The notes: generated from the letters alone by a model not told the origin. A stretch of DNA of 64,000 bases from an uncultured bacterium (GCA_938002255.1 CALLAL010000034.1:1-64000); one strand, 5' to 3'; positions 9,364 through 17,740 are shown, numbered from the stretch's first letter. A program made the numbers and translations.

Positions 9364-10292
9364 GGGGTCAGGTCTTTAATATTGATATTCGATGTGAAAC
9401 GGTGTAGAGGTATTGTATGGCGAGGCCTTTGAGGATTGAATATGCTGGGGCTGTTTATCATATCACGTCCAGGGGTAATGCGAGGAGGTCTATCTTCAAG
9501 GACGATAAGGATCGAGCAATGTTGCTCAATCTTTTGGGGGAGGTGAATGATCGGTATCATTGGTTCTGTCATGCTTATTGTCTGATGAACAATCATTATC
9601 ATCTGGTTATTGAAACGCGGGATGGGAATCTTGCAAAAGGGATGCGGCAGTTAAACGGTGTTTATACCATGCGTTTTAACAGGCGTCATGGTAGTGTTGG
9701 GCATGTTTTTCAGGGGAGGTACAGGGCTATTCTGATTCAGAAAGAAAGTTATTTGCTCGAGGCGTGTCGATATGTGGTGTTGAACCCTGTTCGGGCCAAA
9801 GCGGTTGAGGTTCCTGAGGAATGGAGATGGAGTAGCTATCGAGCTACGGTAGGGATGGAGAAGGCCCATACTTGTCTTACCACAGAGTGGGTATTGGGTC
9901 AGTTTGGATCAAAGAAGAGAGTAGCAGAGAGAAGGTATAGAGCATTTGTGAATGATGGGATAGGGGAGGATAGCATTTGGGAGGATGTGAGGGGTCAGAG
10001 TATTCTTGGGGAGGAGGATTTTGTAGAGAGGTTGATAGATTTTGTGAGAGGATACGAGGAGGCCATAGAGATACCAAAGGGTCAGAGGTATGTGACTCGG
10101 CCGAGTCTTGGAGAGATTTTTAAGGATGCGGAAAGTGGGAAAAAGAGACGGGATTTGGGAATTGCAGAGGCAGTTATGAGGTGGGGGTATAGTGAGAGAG
10201 AGGTGGCGAATCATTTAGGACTTCATTATTCAACTGTGAGCAGGTTGATCAACGAGGGACATACAAAATATCAAAATTAAAGACCTGACCCC
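9364..10292 (+). mobile_element. RAYT element with 26-bp terminal inverted repeats
   Basis: The single-gene element is bounded by GGGGTCAGGTCTTTAAT... (9364-9389) and its reverse complement (10267-10292), with 25 of 26 positions matching. The right repeat overlaps the transposase stop codon. It interrupts intI at its left edge. Just beyond the right end a second GACCCC-type motif (ACTTGACCCCACAC) repeats the end sequence, hinting at a nested or degenerate second end. Confidence 0.8.
9417..10280 (+). CDS. REP-associated tyrosine transposase (TnpA_REP/RAYT, Y1 family)
   Basis: Single-strand Y1 transposase of the IS200/IS605-related RAYT group, 287 residues. The start MARPLRIEYAGAVYHITSRGNAR is cut here as a family hallmark at residues 1-20 or so. 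The HUH motif lies in MNNHYHLVIE near residue 60, and the region around SVGHVFQGRYRA and YVVLNPVRAKAV is typical. The C-terminal ~60 residues form an extra helix-turn-helix (GYSEREVANHLGLHYSTVSR), found in longer RAYT proteins. The frame is intact, so the protein may still be active. Confidence 0.92.
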   Translation: MARPLRIEYAGAVYHITSRGNARRSIFKDDKDRAMLLNLLGEVNDRYHWFCHAYCLMNNHYHLVIETRDGNLAKGMRQLNGVYTMRFNRRHGSVGHVFQGRYRAILIQKESYLLEACRYVVLNPVRAKAVEVPEEWRWSSYRATVGMEKAHTCLTTEWVLGQFGSKKRVAERRYRAFVNDGIGEDSIWEDVRGQSILGEEDFVERLIDFVRGYEEAIEIPKGQRYVTRPSLGEIFKDAESGKKRRDLGIAEAVMRWGYSEREVANHLGLHYSTVSRLINEGHTKYQN

Positions 10293-10334
10293 ACACTTGA
10301 CCCCACACTACCTTAGGGCTTGAATAAGGATATA

Positions 10335-10363
10335 TTCCAACATTTCTGAATATCCGTTATAAT
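10335..10363 (+). promoter_or_regulatory. Candidate promoter for hicBA
   Basis: A TATAAT box at 10358-10363 lies 17 bases after a weak -35-like hexamer (TTCCAA, 10335-10340). AAAGGAGAA follows just before the hicB ATG at 10385. Only the -10 box is convincing. Confidence 0.35.
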
Positions 10364-10384
10364 GGAAGTAAAGGAGAAGAATCT

Positions 10385-10603
10385 ATGGCCACAGAATATA
10401 CCGCAGTAATAAAACAAGAAGGTGATTGGTGGATAGGATGGATAGAGGAGGTTCCAGGTGTAAACTGCCAGGAACGTACCCGTCAGGAATTGATCGAAAC
10501 CTTGCGGATAACCTTGAAGGAAGCAATTGAATTTAATCGCCAAGATGCGATTGCTTCTGCCGGGGCGGAATATGCCGAAGAGAAGATAGCCATACCTGCA
10601 TGA
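10385..10603 (+). CDS. hicB: HicB-like antitoxin
   Basis: Predicted antitoxin of a type II HicAB module (72 residues). The partial RNase-H-like HicB fold is visible in TAVIKQEGDWWIGWIEEVPGV followed at residues ~30-50 by a helix rich in Glu and Thr. It has no obvious C-terminal DNA-binding domain, so it is the short HicB type. AAAGGAG lies 7 bases before the ATG. Its stop overlaps the hicA start by 4 bases, and the antitoxin-first order is common in integron-borne modules. Toxin-antitoxin cassettes are thought to stabilise cassette arrays. Confidence 0.82.
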   Translation: MATEYTAVIKQEGDWWIGWIEEVPGVNCQERTRQELIETLRITLKEAIEFNRQDAIASAGAEYAEEKIAIPA

Positions 10604-10788
10604 AGAGAACCGAACTCCTCAAACACCTTCGAACACATGGCTGCGAATTTATCAGAGAAGGCTCCCGGCATTCATGGTGGGGAAATCGAAGCCTGAACAA
10701 ACGCTCCTCCGTACCACGCCACACAGAGATCGATGACAGTCTGGCTAGAAAGATATGCAAAGACCTTGGAATTGAACCAATAAAATAA
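10600..10788 (+). CDS. hicA: HicA-like toxin (mRNA interferase)
   Basis: Small basic dsRBD-like protein of 62 residues. It has the HicA pattern: KRTELLKHLRTHGCEFIREG, then the catalytic histidine in SRHSWW and PRHTEIDDSLARKICKDLGI, as in YcfA/HicA proteins. It is translationally coupled to hicB. The attC site begins one base after its TAA stop, so hicBA forms a gene cassette. Confidence 0.85.
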   Translation: MKRTELLKHLRTHGCEFIREGSRHSWWGNRSLNKRSSVPRHTEIDDSLARKICKDLGIEPIK

Positions 10789-10852
10789 GTCCTAACAAGC
10801 GGTTCACTAGATTGCCAATAAACATGGCAACTGGTGAGCCTAAACGTTGGGC
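10789..10852 (+). other. attC: attC recombination site of the hicBA cassette
   Basis: A 64-bp imperfect palindrome starts at the hicA stop. Its left core is TCCTAAC (10790-10796) and its right core GTTGGGC (10846-10852), fitting the GTTRRRY consensus. Inner arms GGTTCAC/GTGAGCC and TTGCCA/TGGCAA pair around a short loop. Position, size and orientation are those of an integron cassette site. Confidence 0.8.
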
Positions 10853-10908
10853 GACAATACGTACTACAAATGGCCCCATTGAAAACAAGCCAGATGGAGA
10901 ACACCAAG

Positions 10909-11643
10909 ATGAAGACCGTTATTCCAAAGCTCTTTCGGTGGCAGCCTTCTGGCGAGACGCTTGTAGCACTGGTTGCTGGGGTGATTGTTCTTGGTTTTTC
11001 AGCAGCAATGCTACCTCTTGAGAACTGGCCCTGGGTAAAGATTACGATTCGCGATGTTGGGCAGATCTTCATTGTGGGTATTCTTTTCCCTTTGGTATAC
11101 ATTCAACGTTCTGGCGGAGGCTGGGTTGAGTTTGGCTTTAGCTTCAAGAGGTGGCCCATCTTTCTTCTAATAAACTTTGTCCTTGGGGTACTTTTGTTCT
11201 TCATGCTCCTTTCCGAGAGTCCACCTTCAGCAGATTTCCACTTCAGTGTGACAACCATATGGTCAGCGGCTTACGTTATGTTGGCCTTATGCTTTGAGTT
11301 GGTTTTCTTCTACGCGTTTCTGCGAACCTTATTCGAGCGAGCTTTTGGCATCGTACCTGCGATTCTCTTGACTGCGTTGTTCTACTCCTTTCATCATTTA
11401 GGATTCCAGCCAGAATATGGTAAGTTGGTTTTTGTTGGTCTGCTTTACGCCATCACATATCGGTTGGGGAACAGCGCCTTGTTGATCTTTCCTTTTTTCC
11501 TGGGAGTGGGTGGAACCTATGATGTTCTTATCCAATCACAAGCGGTTTCACCCATTTTGTACCCTGAAGTACGTACCTTGTATCTGGCGGCTGCCATTTT
11601 AGCGACGGTGGCTTGGTTCTGGAAAAAGACACGGAAGTGCTAG
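10909..11643 (+). CDS. CPBP-like (CAAX protease-like) membrane protein
   Basis: Integral membrane protein with about seven or eight hydrophobic helices and a C-terminal Lys/Arg tail. The region FELVFFYAFLRTLFER resembles motif 1 of CPBP intramembrane proteases (EExxxR), but the second Glu is not conserved. The later SFHHLGFQ matches the histidine motif. Protease activity is therefore doubtful. The ATG at 10909 follows GGAG by 9 bases; in-frame starts at 10834 and 10894 exist, the former lying inside the attC site. Being directly after an attC it is a cassette gene. Its base composition is close to its surroundings. Confidence 0.7.
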   Translation: MKTVIPKLFRWQPSGETLVALVAGVIVLGFSAAMLPLENWPWVKITIRDVGQIFIVGILFPLVYIQRSGGGWVEFGFSFKRWPIFLLINFVLGVLLFFMLLSESPPSADFHFSVTTIWSAAYVMLALCFELVFFYAFLRTLFERAFGIVPAILLTALFYSFHHLGFQPEYGKLVFVGLLYAITYRLGNSALLIFPFFLGVGGTYDVLIQSQAVSPILYPEVRTLYLAAAILATVAWFWKKTRKC

Positions 11644-11959
11644 AACACGGCCACAATGACATAAAGAATCGGGGTCACCCATTTTCCCCGTTGCTCGCTA
11701 ACCCTTATAAGGCCTCCCGTTGTCAAAAGAAAAAAAGACCTTAATCGGAGATAGGAAAACTTTCCTTATTTTTAGTGGCACTACCAGATTGTCTAAAAGC
11801 TCTGACTTGGTTTCCCATTGCGGTTTCAGACAGAAGTCTGCACCAAACACTTATCGAGGTTCGTTAGCCACGGGGCCTGAACCGTTTTGACTGTTCATGC
11901 CTCTGACGACAATAGAGAGGCAGCTTGGTCTTATTCTCTACGGCCTAGAAACAATTCTG
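11644..11959. other. Non-coding stretch within the cassette array
   Basis: No gene is visible. CGCTAAC at 11693-11699 and GTTAGCC at 11868-11874 would pair like attC core sites, but lie ~180 bp apart, longer than usual attC sites. They are noted only as a possible expanded or damaged site following the CPBP gene. Confidence 0.3.
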
Positions 11960-12569
11960 TACCCTTATACCGTCCTATTCAAAAGTGTGGTTAAAGCAAG
12001 GTGTTTTACCAGTTAGCTCCGGGATTGGATGCGGAAGTAAGAATCTGGGTCATGGATTTTGGCGATGAGGGAGATTTCGTGTTCCAGGTGGGGAAGGAGC
12101 TGATCGTAATAGTTTAAGAGCTTAAGGTCGAGTTCAATGCTTTTTCTGACACTTTCATTGAGAATCTTTCAGCCCCCCGCTTGGTTAGCTTTACGGGCGA
12201 TTTTCTTTTCTATGTGTGGGAGATTGTATTGGTAGTGGGTATTTTGGATAGGGGCTAGGAGTTCAGTTTTTTTGCGGGTCAGATGCATCCTTTGTCGGAG
12301 GAGATCACGAGTGGAGCGCATCTCCCGTGGGTAGACATAGGCCATGGGGGTCATGCCGCCTCTGAGCAAGACGGCGATTTTATGGGCATCGACTTTGTCA
12401 TTTTTTGCCTTACCCCTATGGATGGCTTTCATATAGAGGGCATGTCCTAGGACAAAGGGGATATTTTCTTGTGCACAGAGAGCGGCGATCCAGTACGAGG
12501 TACATGGACTTTGCATGAAGATCGATTCCGCAGTAATATTGGTGTTGCTGAGTGTAGAAATCCATATAG
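11960..12569 (-). pseudogene. IS110-family transposase remnant
   Basis: Decayed DEDD transposase. The N-terminus (MDFYTQQHQYYCGIDLHAKS, ATG at 12569) is read in one frame. A shift/deletion then joins another frame holding YWIAALCAQENIPFVLGHAL and KNDKVDAHKIAVLLRGGM. After a TGA at 12166-12168 the same frame continues with VRKSIELDLKLLNYYDQLLP. Weak traces of the next block (KHLALTTLL) continue past 12015. The region between the first Asp motif and the second block, including the expected Glu, is deleted, and the C-terminal Ser domain is absent. It is inactive. It abuts the attC at 12645. Confidence 0.8.
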
Positions 12570-12644
12570 GCCTCCTTTAATTGGATTTTGGGGATTGTTA
12601 ATCATACCGCTTTGCGGTATCCTAAGAGAGGCCTTAATGAGTAT

Positions 12645-12698
12645 CACCGCGCTCCAGCCGACGCCGCTTTGAGGCGCGACTGAGGGCGATCGTTAGGC
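12645..12698 (+). other. attC: attC-like site, left core lost
   Basis: The right core is GTTAGGC (12692-12698), a perfect consensus. Inner arms CGCTCCAGCCGACGCC / GGCGCGACTGAGGGCG form a strong hairpin around TTT. The expected left core (GCCTAAC) is absent where the IS110 remnant's flank begins, suggesting insertion into the site. The next gene starts 20 bases downstream, as expected for a cassette. Confidence 0.75.
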
Positions 12699-12718
12699 CG
12701 CCATACGGAGGAGAGACC

Positions 12719-13366
12719 ATGATTCTAGGACCAGACCGAGTAATCGCCTGCCCACATTGTGGCTTTCTTGCAAGACAGCACACGTTGATATCAGGCAACA
12801 CTTTTGGCGCAATTCTGTGGTCTGATGGGAAGCGAGAAGCACCGATGTTGCCCGAGTTTCCAGCAGTCGCAAAGTGTCACGGATGTAAGCGCTTCTATTG
12901 GGTCAATGGAGCCGAAGTCAAGGGTGAAATAGAACTCTTTGGCGACAAATCTAAACATGTACCTAAAGAATGGGAATGTGCTGAGCCCATTGAGCATTTG
13001 ACTATTGATGAATACATTGAAGCGCTTGATTCTGGCGTTGGTACTGATGTAGAAAAGCAGCGGTACCTTCGCGTGCACTTTTGGTGGGCGGTCAATGATA
13101 TCGTGCGTGGAGATTCGAACGCCCAGATTCCAACAAGATATTTGCAAGAGTTGAAGGAGAATCTAGGCAGACTATCTGCCCTATTAGACGAGCGTGACCC
13201 CAAGGACAAAATAATGAAAGCCGAGATAGCAAGAGAAACAGGAGACTTTGCACAAGCGGTACACCTACTTGGAGATGTTCCAGCAAACTTCAGATGGGTT
13301 GCCGATAAAATAATGGAGTTGTCAAAAAAGAAGAACAGTTCGGTAACGCAATTGCGACCTGACTAA
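12719..13366 (+). CDS. Cassette hypothetical protein with N-terminal zinc ribbon
   Basis: Function not recognised (215 residues). CPHC at residues 11-14 and CHGC at 53-56 form a likely zinc-binding pair in the N-terminal ~70 residues. The rest is soluble and mostly helical, with a C-terminal tail ending in polar residues. GGAGGAG precedes the ATG by 6 bases. It begins 20 bases after an attC core and ends just before a possible degenerate attC (13361-13420), so it is a typical single-gene cassette of unknown function. It shows no transmembrane segment or signal peptide. Confidence 0.75.
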   Translation: MILGPDRVIACPHCGFLARQHTLISGNTFGAILWSDGKREAPMLPEFPAVAKCHGCKRFYWVNGAEVKGEIELFGDKSKHVPKEWECAEPIEHLTIDEYIEALDSGVGTDVEKQRYLRVHFWWAVNDIVRGDSNAQIPTRYLQELKENLGRLSALLDERDPKDKIMKAEIARETGDFAQAVHLLGDVPANFRWVADKIMELSKKKNSSVTQLRPD

Positions 13367-13437
13367 CACTGGCAACAAAATAATTATTAGCGCTGTGCTG
13401 CGCACGGCGCTAACGTCAAAGATTCTCGGAGATCAAT

Positions 13438-14466
13438 ATGTCACTCGATTTATGGTCGCTTTATACGCTTATGCTAAAAAGCCGCTTGCTCGAAGAAGCC
13501 ATTGCAAGATTCTGGTACGACGGCTTGATTTCAGGTGAGATGCATCTGGGAACAGGCGAAGAAGCGATTATCGCTGGCGTGGTTGCCCACTTACGCGATG
13601 GTGACGCCATGGCTTTGGATCATCGCGGCACTTCTGCATTGCTTATGCGCGGAGTGGACCCTGTACTTATATTGCGTGAGCTACTTGGCTATGAAGACGG
13701 GTTGTGCGGCGGCAGGGGTGGGCATATGCACCTATTTTCTAAAGAGCACCTGACCGCTTCTTCAGGGATTGTCGGCGCAGAAGGACCAACCGCAGTTGGT
13801 TTTGCGTTGTCAGCACAATATTTACGTCCGGGTGCGATTGCTACTGCATTTTTTGGCGATGGGGCAATGAACCAAGGCATGTTGATGGAATCGATAAACC
13901 TGGCTTCTGCGTGGAACTTGCCCGTGTTGTTTGTTTGCAAGGATGACGGTTGGGCTATCACCACACAATCCAAACAGGTGACTGGTGGGGATTTGGGCGA
14001 ACGAGCACGTGGGTTGGGCGTCCCGGCTGTTGAAGTTGACGGTGGCGACGTGTCCGCTGTGTGGGAGGCTGCCGGTCGGGCAATTGAAAGCGCACGTTCG
14101 GGTCAGGGGCCGACCTTTCTGCATGCCCGCTGCGTGCATTTTGAGGGTCACTTTCTGGGATTCCAGCTAATACGGATGGTGCGCGCTCCATTTAGAGAAA
14201 TGCCTGGAATCACTATACCGCTCACACTGTCATTCTTGCATTCTGGCGGGGCTGCTTTACACGAACGTCTGGAGGGACTGAAAGCAGTTCTTGCAGCCGT
14301 ACTGGCAACGTTGCGCGATCCACGCCGAGATTCAGCCAATGATCCGCTCCGACGCGCGCGCACGACCTTGCAGTCAGACACTGCACGCTTGGAAGAACTG
14401 GAGGAACAGGTAGAGAAAGAATTAAGCAATGTGCTATCGACTGTTCTAGCTGGGGGACCATCATGA
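13438..14466 (+). CDS. Thiamine-dependent 2-oxoacid (pyruvate/acetoin-type) dehydrogenase E1 alpha
   Basis: E1 alpha of a pyruvate, acetoin or branched-chain 2-oxoacid dehydrogenase. Visible are GGRGGHMHLFS, the TPP/Mg motif start FFGDGAMNQG near residue 138, and VCKDDGWAITT, where the usual Asn-Asn is Asp-Asp. The length of 342 residues is normal. Past residue ~235 the sequence diverges from the usual R-E-V/D-P-I ending and is rich in Arg/Glu. GGAG precedes the ATG by 9 bases. Its stop overlaps the E1 beta start by 4 bases. No E2 or E3 gene is present, so the pair must use components encoded elsewhere or act independently. It lies in the cassette region. Confidence 0.85.
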   Translation: MSLDLWSLYTLMLKSRLLEEAIARFWYDGLISGEMHLGTGEEAIIAGVVAHLRDGDAMALDHRGTSALLMRGVDPVLILRELLGYEDGLCGGRGGHMHLFSKEHLTASSGIVGAEGPTAVGFALSAQYLRPGAIATAFFGDGAMNQGMLMESINLASAWNLPVLFVCKDDGWAITTQSKQVTGGDLGERARGLGVPAVEVDGGDVSAVWEAAGRAIESARSGQGPTFLHARCVHFEGHFLGFQLIRMVRAPFREMPGITIPLTLSFLHSGGAALHERLEGLKAVLAAVLATLRDPRRDSANDPLRRARTTLQSDTARLEELEEQVEKELSNVLSTVLAGGPS

Positions 14467-15473
14467 GAACCATGTTTTTCACACAGGCCATTGATGATGC
14501 GCTTGGCCAAGCCATGGCAGACGATCCGCGAATTGTTCTCTTTGGTGAAGACATCCCATTACTGCGCCGCAACCTGCTCGTGCGATTTGGCCCCAAGCGT
14601 GTTCGAGGCGCCCCTATAAGCGAAAGTGCTTTTCTGGGGGCTGGCGTGGCTGCTGCAATGAGTGGATTGCGCCCAGTGGTGGAATTGTACATGGTAGATT
14701 TTCTCGGAGTGTGCATGGATGCTCTGCTCAACCACGCCGCCAAAGTGGAAGCGTTTTCAGGCGGCAAATGGACTGCGCCCGTTGTAGTGCGTGCGCCCTG
14801 TGGCGGCGGTTACGGCGATGGGGGACAGCATGAACAATCTTTGTGGGGCTGGCTGGCGCACGTTCCCGGATTGACCATACTCGTTCCATCCACACCAGCA
14901 GATGCGGGCGGCCTGATGCTAGCCGCTCTCCAGCATGATGGACCAGTTATCTTCCTCGAGCACAAACTCCTGTCAGAAACCTGGCTGGAGTTCCTCGGTT
15001 CAGGAGGAAGACGCACGGTGCAGTTTGGTGTCCCTGCTGAGGGAGCGAAAGGCGCTGTACCCAATAAGTGGGAGCCGGTTCCCATCGGCAAGGCCGTTTT
15101 CCGCCGAGAAGGTAGTGATATCACCATTGTCAGCGTGGGGGTGGGCGTGCACCGCGCCCTGGAGGCCGCAAAAATCCTTGAAACCGAGGGAATTTCAGCC
15201 GGTGTGTTGGACTTGCGAACCGTCTCTCCACTAGACAAAACGGTGGTCTGCGAAGCAGTTGCAAAGAGTGGGCGTCTGTTGGTGGTGGACGAAGATTACG
15301 AGGGTTTTGGTCTCTCAGGTGAGTTGTCAGCAGTGGTCTTGGAGGCCGGCATATCCTGCAAATACGCTCGCGTCTGTACTCAGACAACTATTCCTTATGC
15401 ACGTCATCTGGAGGATCAGATTCTCCCTAACAAACAGCGCATCTACGCCAGCATTAGAAAGCTGACGCAATGA
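14463..15473 (+). CDS. Thiamine-dependent 2-oxoacid dehydrogenase E1 beta
   Basis: Transketolase-like beta subunit (336 residues). It shows FTQAIDDALGQAMADDPRI, the conserved FGEDI, PISESAFLGAGVAAAMSGLRPVVE, RAPCGGGYGDGGQHEQS and the C-terminal transketolase domain with VLDLRTVSPLDKTVV. All are standard for PdhB/AcoB/BkdB, and the substrate cannot be read from them. It is translationally coupled to E1 alpha. An attC-like site follows ~95 bases after its stop, so the two-gene unit seems to have travelled as one cassette or been inserted into the array. Confidence 0.88.
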   Translation: MRTMFFTQAIDDALGQAMADDPRIVLFGEDIPLLRRNLLVRFGPKRVRGAPISESAFLGAGVAAAMSGLRPVVELYMVDFLGVCMDALLNHAAKVEAFSGGKWTAPVVVRAPCGGGYGDGGQHEQSLWGWLAHVPGLTILVPSTPADAGGLMLAALQHDGPVIFLEHKLLSETWLEFLGSGGRRTVQFGVPAEGAKGAVPNKWEPVPIGKAVFRREGSDITIVSVGVGVHRALEAAKILETEGISAGVLDLRTVSPLDKTVVCEAVAKSGRLLVVDEDYEGFGLSGELSAVVLEAGISCKYARVCTQTTIPYARHLEDQILPNKQRIYASIRKLTQ

Positions 15474-15567
15474 TAATCAAAAATATAGGAAGGAAATAGC
15501 GGCTAATATCTGGGTATTCGAACAGAGTATTTTTCTTGGGAAAAAGGATGCGGTTAAATGATTCCTA

Positions 15568-15632
15568 TCCCAACCAGTCGCTACGCCGGATCTCAAGCCT
15601 CTGGCTTACTCCAAGTAAGCTTTTCGTTAGGC
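15568..15632 (+). other. attC: attC-like site after the E1 genes
   Basis: The left core is TCCCAAC (15568-15574) and the right core a consensus GTTAGGC (15626-15632). An internal stem GCTTAC-TCCAA-GTAAGC is present. The pairing of the outer arms is imperfect. The next gene starts 16 bases later. Confidence 0.6.
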
Positions 15633-15648
15633 CATAAGGACTAACCAA

Positions 15649-16503
15649 ATGGGGAAGATGATACTATTAACGGTCCTTGGGCTGGCAATGGCTGTCGCTC
15701 TTGCACTCGTCTACGGATCTGTTCGGTGGCACTCCGCGACAAGAGAGATCCATGCCAAATTAGAGGCATTACGTCGCCCCACCGGGGTAAAGACATATAG
15801 CCTTAATGAGTTGATCGCCTTACCTGCGCCGGTTCAAAGATACTTCCGCACCGTGCTCAAGGACGGGCAACTGATGATCTCGGCTGTCAGAATGGAGCAT
15901 GGCGGCACTTTCAATATGAGCGAAACCAGTGAGCAATGGAGGCCTTTTACCTCGACTCAACGAGTCATTACCCAACGACCAGGTTTCGACTGGGAGGCTC
16001 GAATAAGGATGATGCCCGGACTGTCGGTACGAGTGCATGACGCCTACATCGCCGGTGAAGGGATTCTCCATGCGTCACTGTTCGGACTGGTTTCACTGGT
16101 GAATCTGCGCGGCACGCCGGAGGTAGCGCAGGGTGAACTGATGCGTTTCTTTGCCGAAGCTGCCTGGTATCCTACGGTGCTTTTGCCTAGCCAGGGTGTT
16201 AAATGGGAAGCGGTAAACGATAAATCGGCCAAGGCAACCCTGAAGGACGGCGAAACCACACTGACGATACTGTTTCACTTCAATGAAAATGGTTTAATCG
16301 AATCGGTGCGTGCCGAGGCACGCGGGCGCACCGTCGCGGGTGAGGTAATTCCAACACCATGGCAAGGACGGTGGAGCAACTACGAGATACGCGATGGAAT
16401 GCTCATCCCCCTTGAAGGCGAGGCGGCATGGATGCTTACCGAGGGGCCGAAACCTTACTGGCGGGGCCGCATAAGAAGTATCACCTACGAATGGGCGAAG
16501 TGA
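15649..16503 (+). CDS. DUF6544-like membrane-anchored protein
   Basis: Conserved hypothetical protein of 284 residues. Residues ~4-24 form one hydrophobic segment (anchor or uncleaved signal), and the rest is predicted extracytoplasmic. The block LPAPVQRYFRTVLKDGQ followed by MEHGGTF and the end WQGRWSNYEIRDGMLIPLEGEAAW are typical of the DUF6544/DUF6920 family, whose function is unknown. The ATG is 16 bases after an attC core, i.e. cassette-like. No clear Shine-Dalgarno is seen. Family assignment is from memory of these motifs. Confidence 0.7.
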   Translation: MGKMILLTVLGLAMAVALALVYGSVRWHSATREIHAKLEALRRPTGVKTYSLNELIALPAPVQRYFRTVLKDGQLMISAVRMEHGGTFNMSETSEQWRPFTSTQRVITQRPGFDWEARIRMMPGLSVRVHDAYIAGEGILHASLFGLVSLVNLRGTPEVAQGELMRFFAEAAWYPTVLLPSQGVKWEAVNDKSAKATLKDGETTLTILFHFNENGLIESVRAEARGRTVAGEVIPTPWQGRWSNYEIRDGMLIPLEGEAAWMLTEGPKPYWRGRIRSITYEWAK

Positions 16504-16602
16504 TTCCTTCTTGATTATACAAATGCATCCGGCGAGGAGGGGGGGAATAATTATGAATCGAAAGCGATCTGGTAAAACCGACTTTTAAAACGGGAGGATA
16601 AA

Positions 16603-17610
16603 ATGGGCTATGAACGCGTTATCATTACAGAGTTTGGCGGTCCAGAAGTACTGAAAGTCATTGAAGAACCCATGTTGCCAGAACCAAGGCACGGGGAAGT
16701 GAGGGTAAAGGTATTAGTCACCAGTGCGGCTTTCACAGACGTGATGATTCGCAAAGGAAAGTATCCTGACGTGAAGGATAAGCCGCCTTTTTCACCGGGC
16801 TATGATTTGGTTGGCGTTGTAGACAAATTGGGCGAGGGTGTGACTCGATTCAGAGTTGGGCAGAAGGTGGCAGACCTCACGGTTATTGGGGCATATTCTC
16901 AGTACATCTGTCTGCCAGAAAGCCGGTTGACGCTTGTTCCAGACGGCCTCGATCCGGCGGAAGCGGTCAGCCTTGTTTTATCGTATGTGACGGCATATCA
17001 GATGCTTTACCGGATTGCCAAAGTCAAGAAAAGTCAGCGCATTCTGATCCATGGTGCAGGCGGGGCTGTCGGCACTGCCATGCTTCAACTTGGAAAGCTG
17101 TTTGACTTGGAGACGTATGGAACCGCTTCGAAAGGCAAACATGAATTGGTAGCCAGTCTGGGAGGCACCCCTATTGACTACAAAAGCAAGAATTGGGTCG
17201 AGCGCCTGCGCAATCTGACAGGAGAAGGAGTTGACGCCGTTTTTGATCCGATAGGAGGGGATAATTTAAAGAAATCATTCAGCCTTCTTCGGCGAGGGGG
17301 GATATTGGTGGCGTATGGTTTTTACAACGCCGTGATGGGCAAAGGCGGAAGCATCCCGCTTGATTTTATCCGCCTTAAATTGTGGAATATTCTACCCAAC
17401 GGACGCTCGACGACGTTCTACTCCATCGGCGCCTTGCGACAAAAACAGCCGGATTGGTTTTCAGAGGATTTGACGAAGTTGTTCGATTTACTGGTGCAGG
17501 GCAAGATCAAGCCGGTTATCGCTACGCGTATGCCCTTGGCTGAGGCCAGGCGCGCCCATGAACTCATTGAAACTGCAGGAATACAAGGCAAGATCGTGCT
17601 GACCGTGTAA
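16603..17610 (+). CDS. Medium-chain dehydrogenase/reductase (quinone oxidoreductase-like)
   Basis: NAD(P)H-dependent oxidoreductase of the zeta-crystallin/quinone reductase branch (335 residues). The N-terminal GroES-like domain (GEVRVKVLVTSAAFTDVMIRKG) is followed by a Rossmann domain with ILIHGAGGAVGTAMLQLGK near residue 150. The usual zinc-binding cysteines of alcohol dehydrogenases are missing, which fits the zinc-free quinone reductase group. GGGAGG precedes the ATG by 7 bases. A degenerate attC follows 11 bases after the stop, so it is a cassette gene. The substrate is unknown. Confidence 0.85.
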   Translation: MGYERVIITEFGGPEVLKVIEEPMLPEPRHGEVRVKVLVTSAAFTDVMIRKGKYPDVKDKPPFSPGYDLVGVVDKLGEGVTRFRVGQKVADLTVIGAYSQYICLPESRLTLVPDGLDPAEAVSLVLSYVTAYQMLYRIAKVKKSQRILIHGAGGAVGTAMLQLGKLFDLETYGTASKGKHELVASLGGTPIDYKSKNWVERLRNLTGEGVDAVFDPIGGDNLKKSFSLLRRGGILVAYGFYNAVMGKGGSIPLDFIRLKLWNILPNGRSTTFYSIGALRQKQPDWFSEDLTKLFDLLVQGKIKPVIATRMPLAEARRAHELIETAGIQGKIVLTV

Positions 17611-17620
17611 GTAGGCACAC

Positions 17621-17678
17621 GCCTGACAAGGAAATCCAGCGGCGGGCTTGCAGCCACCGCTGATTTTAGTCGTCCGGT
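17621..17678 (+). other. attC: Degenerate attC-like site
   Basis: The left core is GCCTGAC (17621-17627), followed by AAGGAAATCCAGCGG, which pairs with CCGCTGATTTTAGTCG. The right core has decayed to GTCCGGT (17672-17678), so recombination is probably lost. It directly follows the quinone-reductase gene. Confidence 0.65.
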
Positions 17679-17740
17679 GAAGAAATCACGATCCTTGACC
17701 ATAATCATTTTATAGCGTTAAAATGCTGTTAAGAAAACAT

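Noticed and set aside
11693..11874. Very long attC candidate after the CPBP gene
   Set aside because: Core-like heptamers pair, but the ~180-bp distance and lack of inner arms make it unconvincing.
13361..13420. Possible seventh attC between the cassette hypothetical and E1 alpha
   Set aside because: The hairpin AGCGCTGTGCTGCGCACGGCGCT is good and the upstream stop lies near CTAAC, but no GTTRRRY right core is found.
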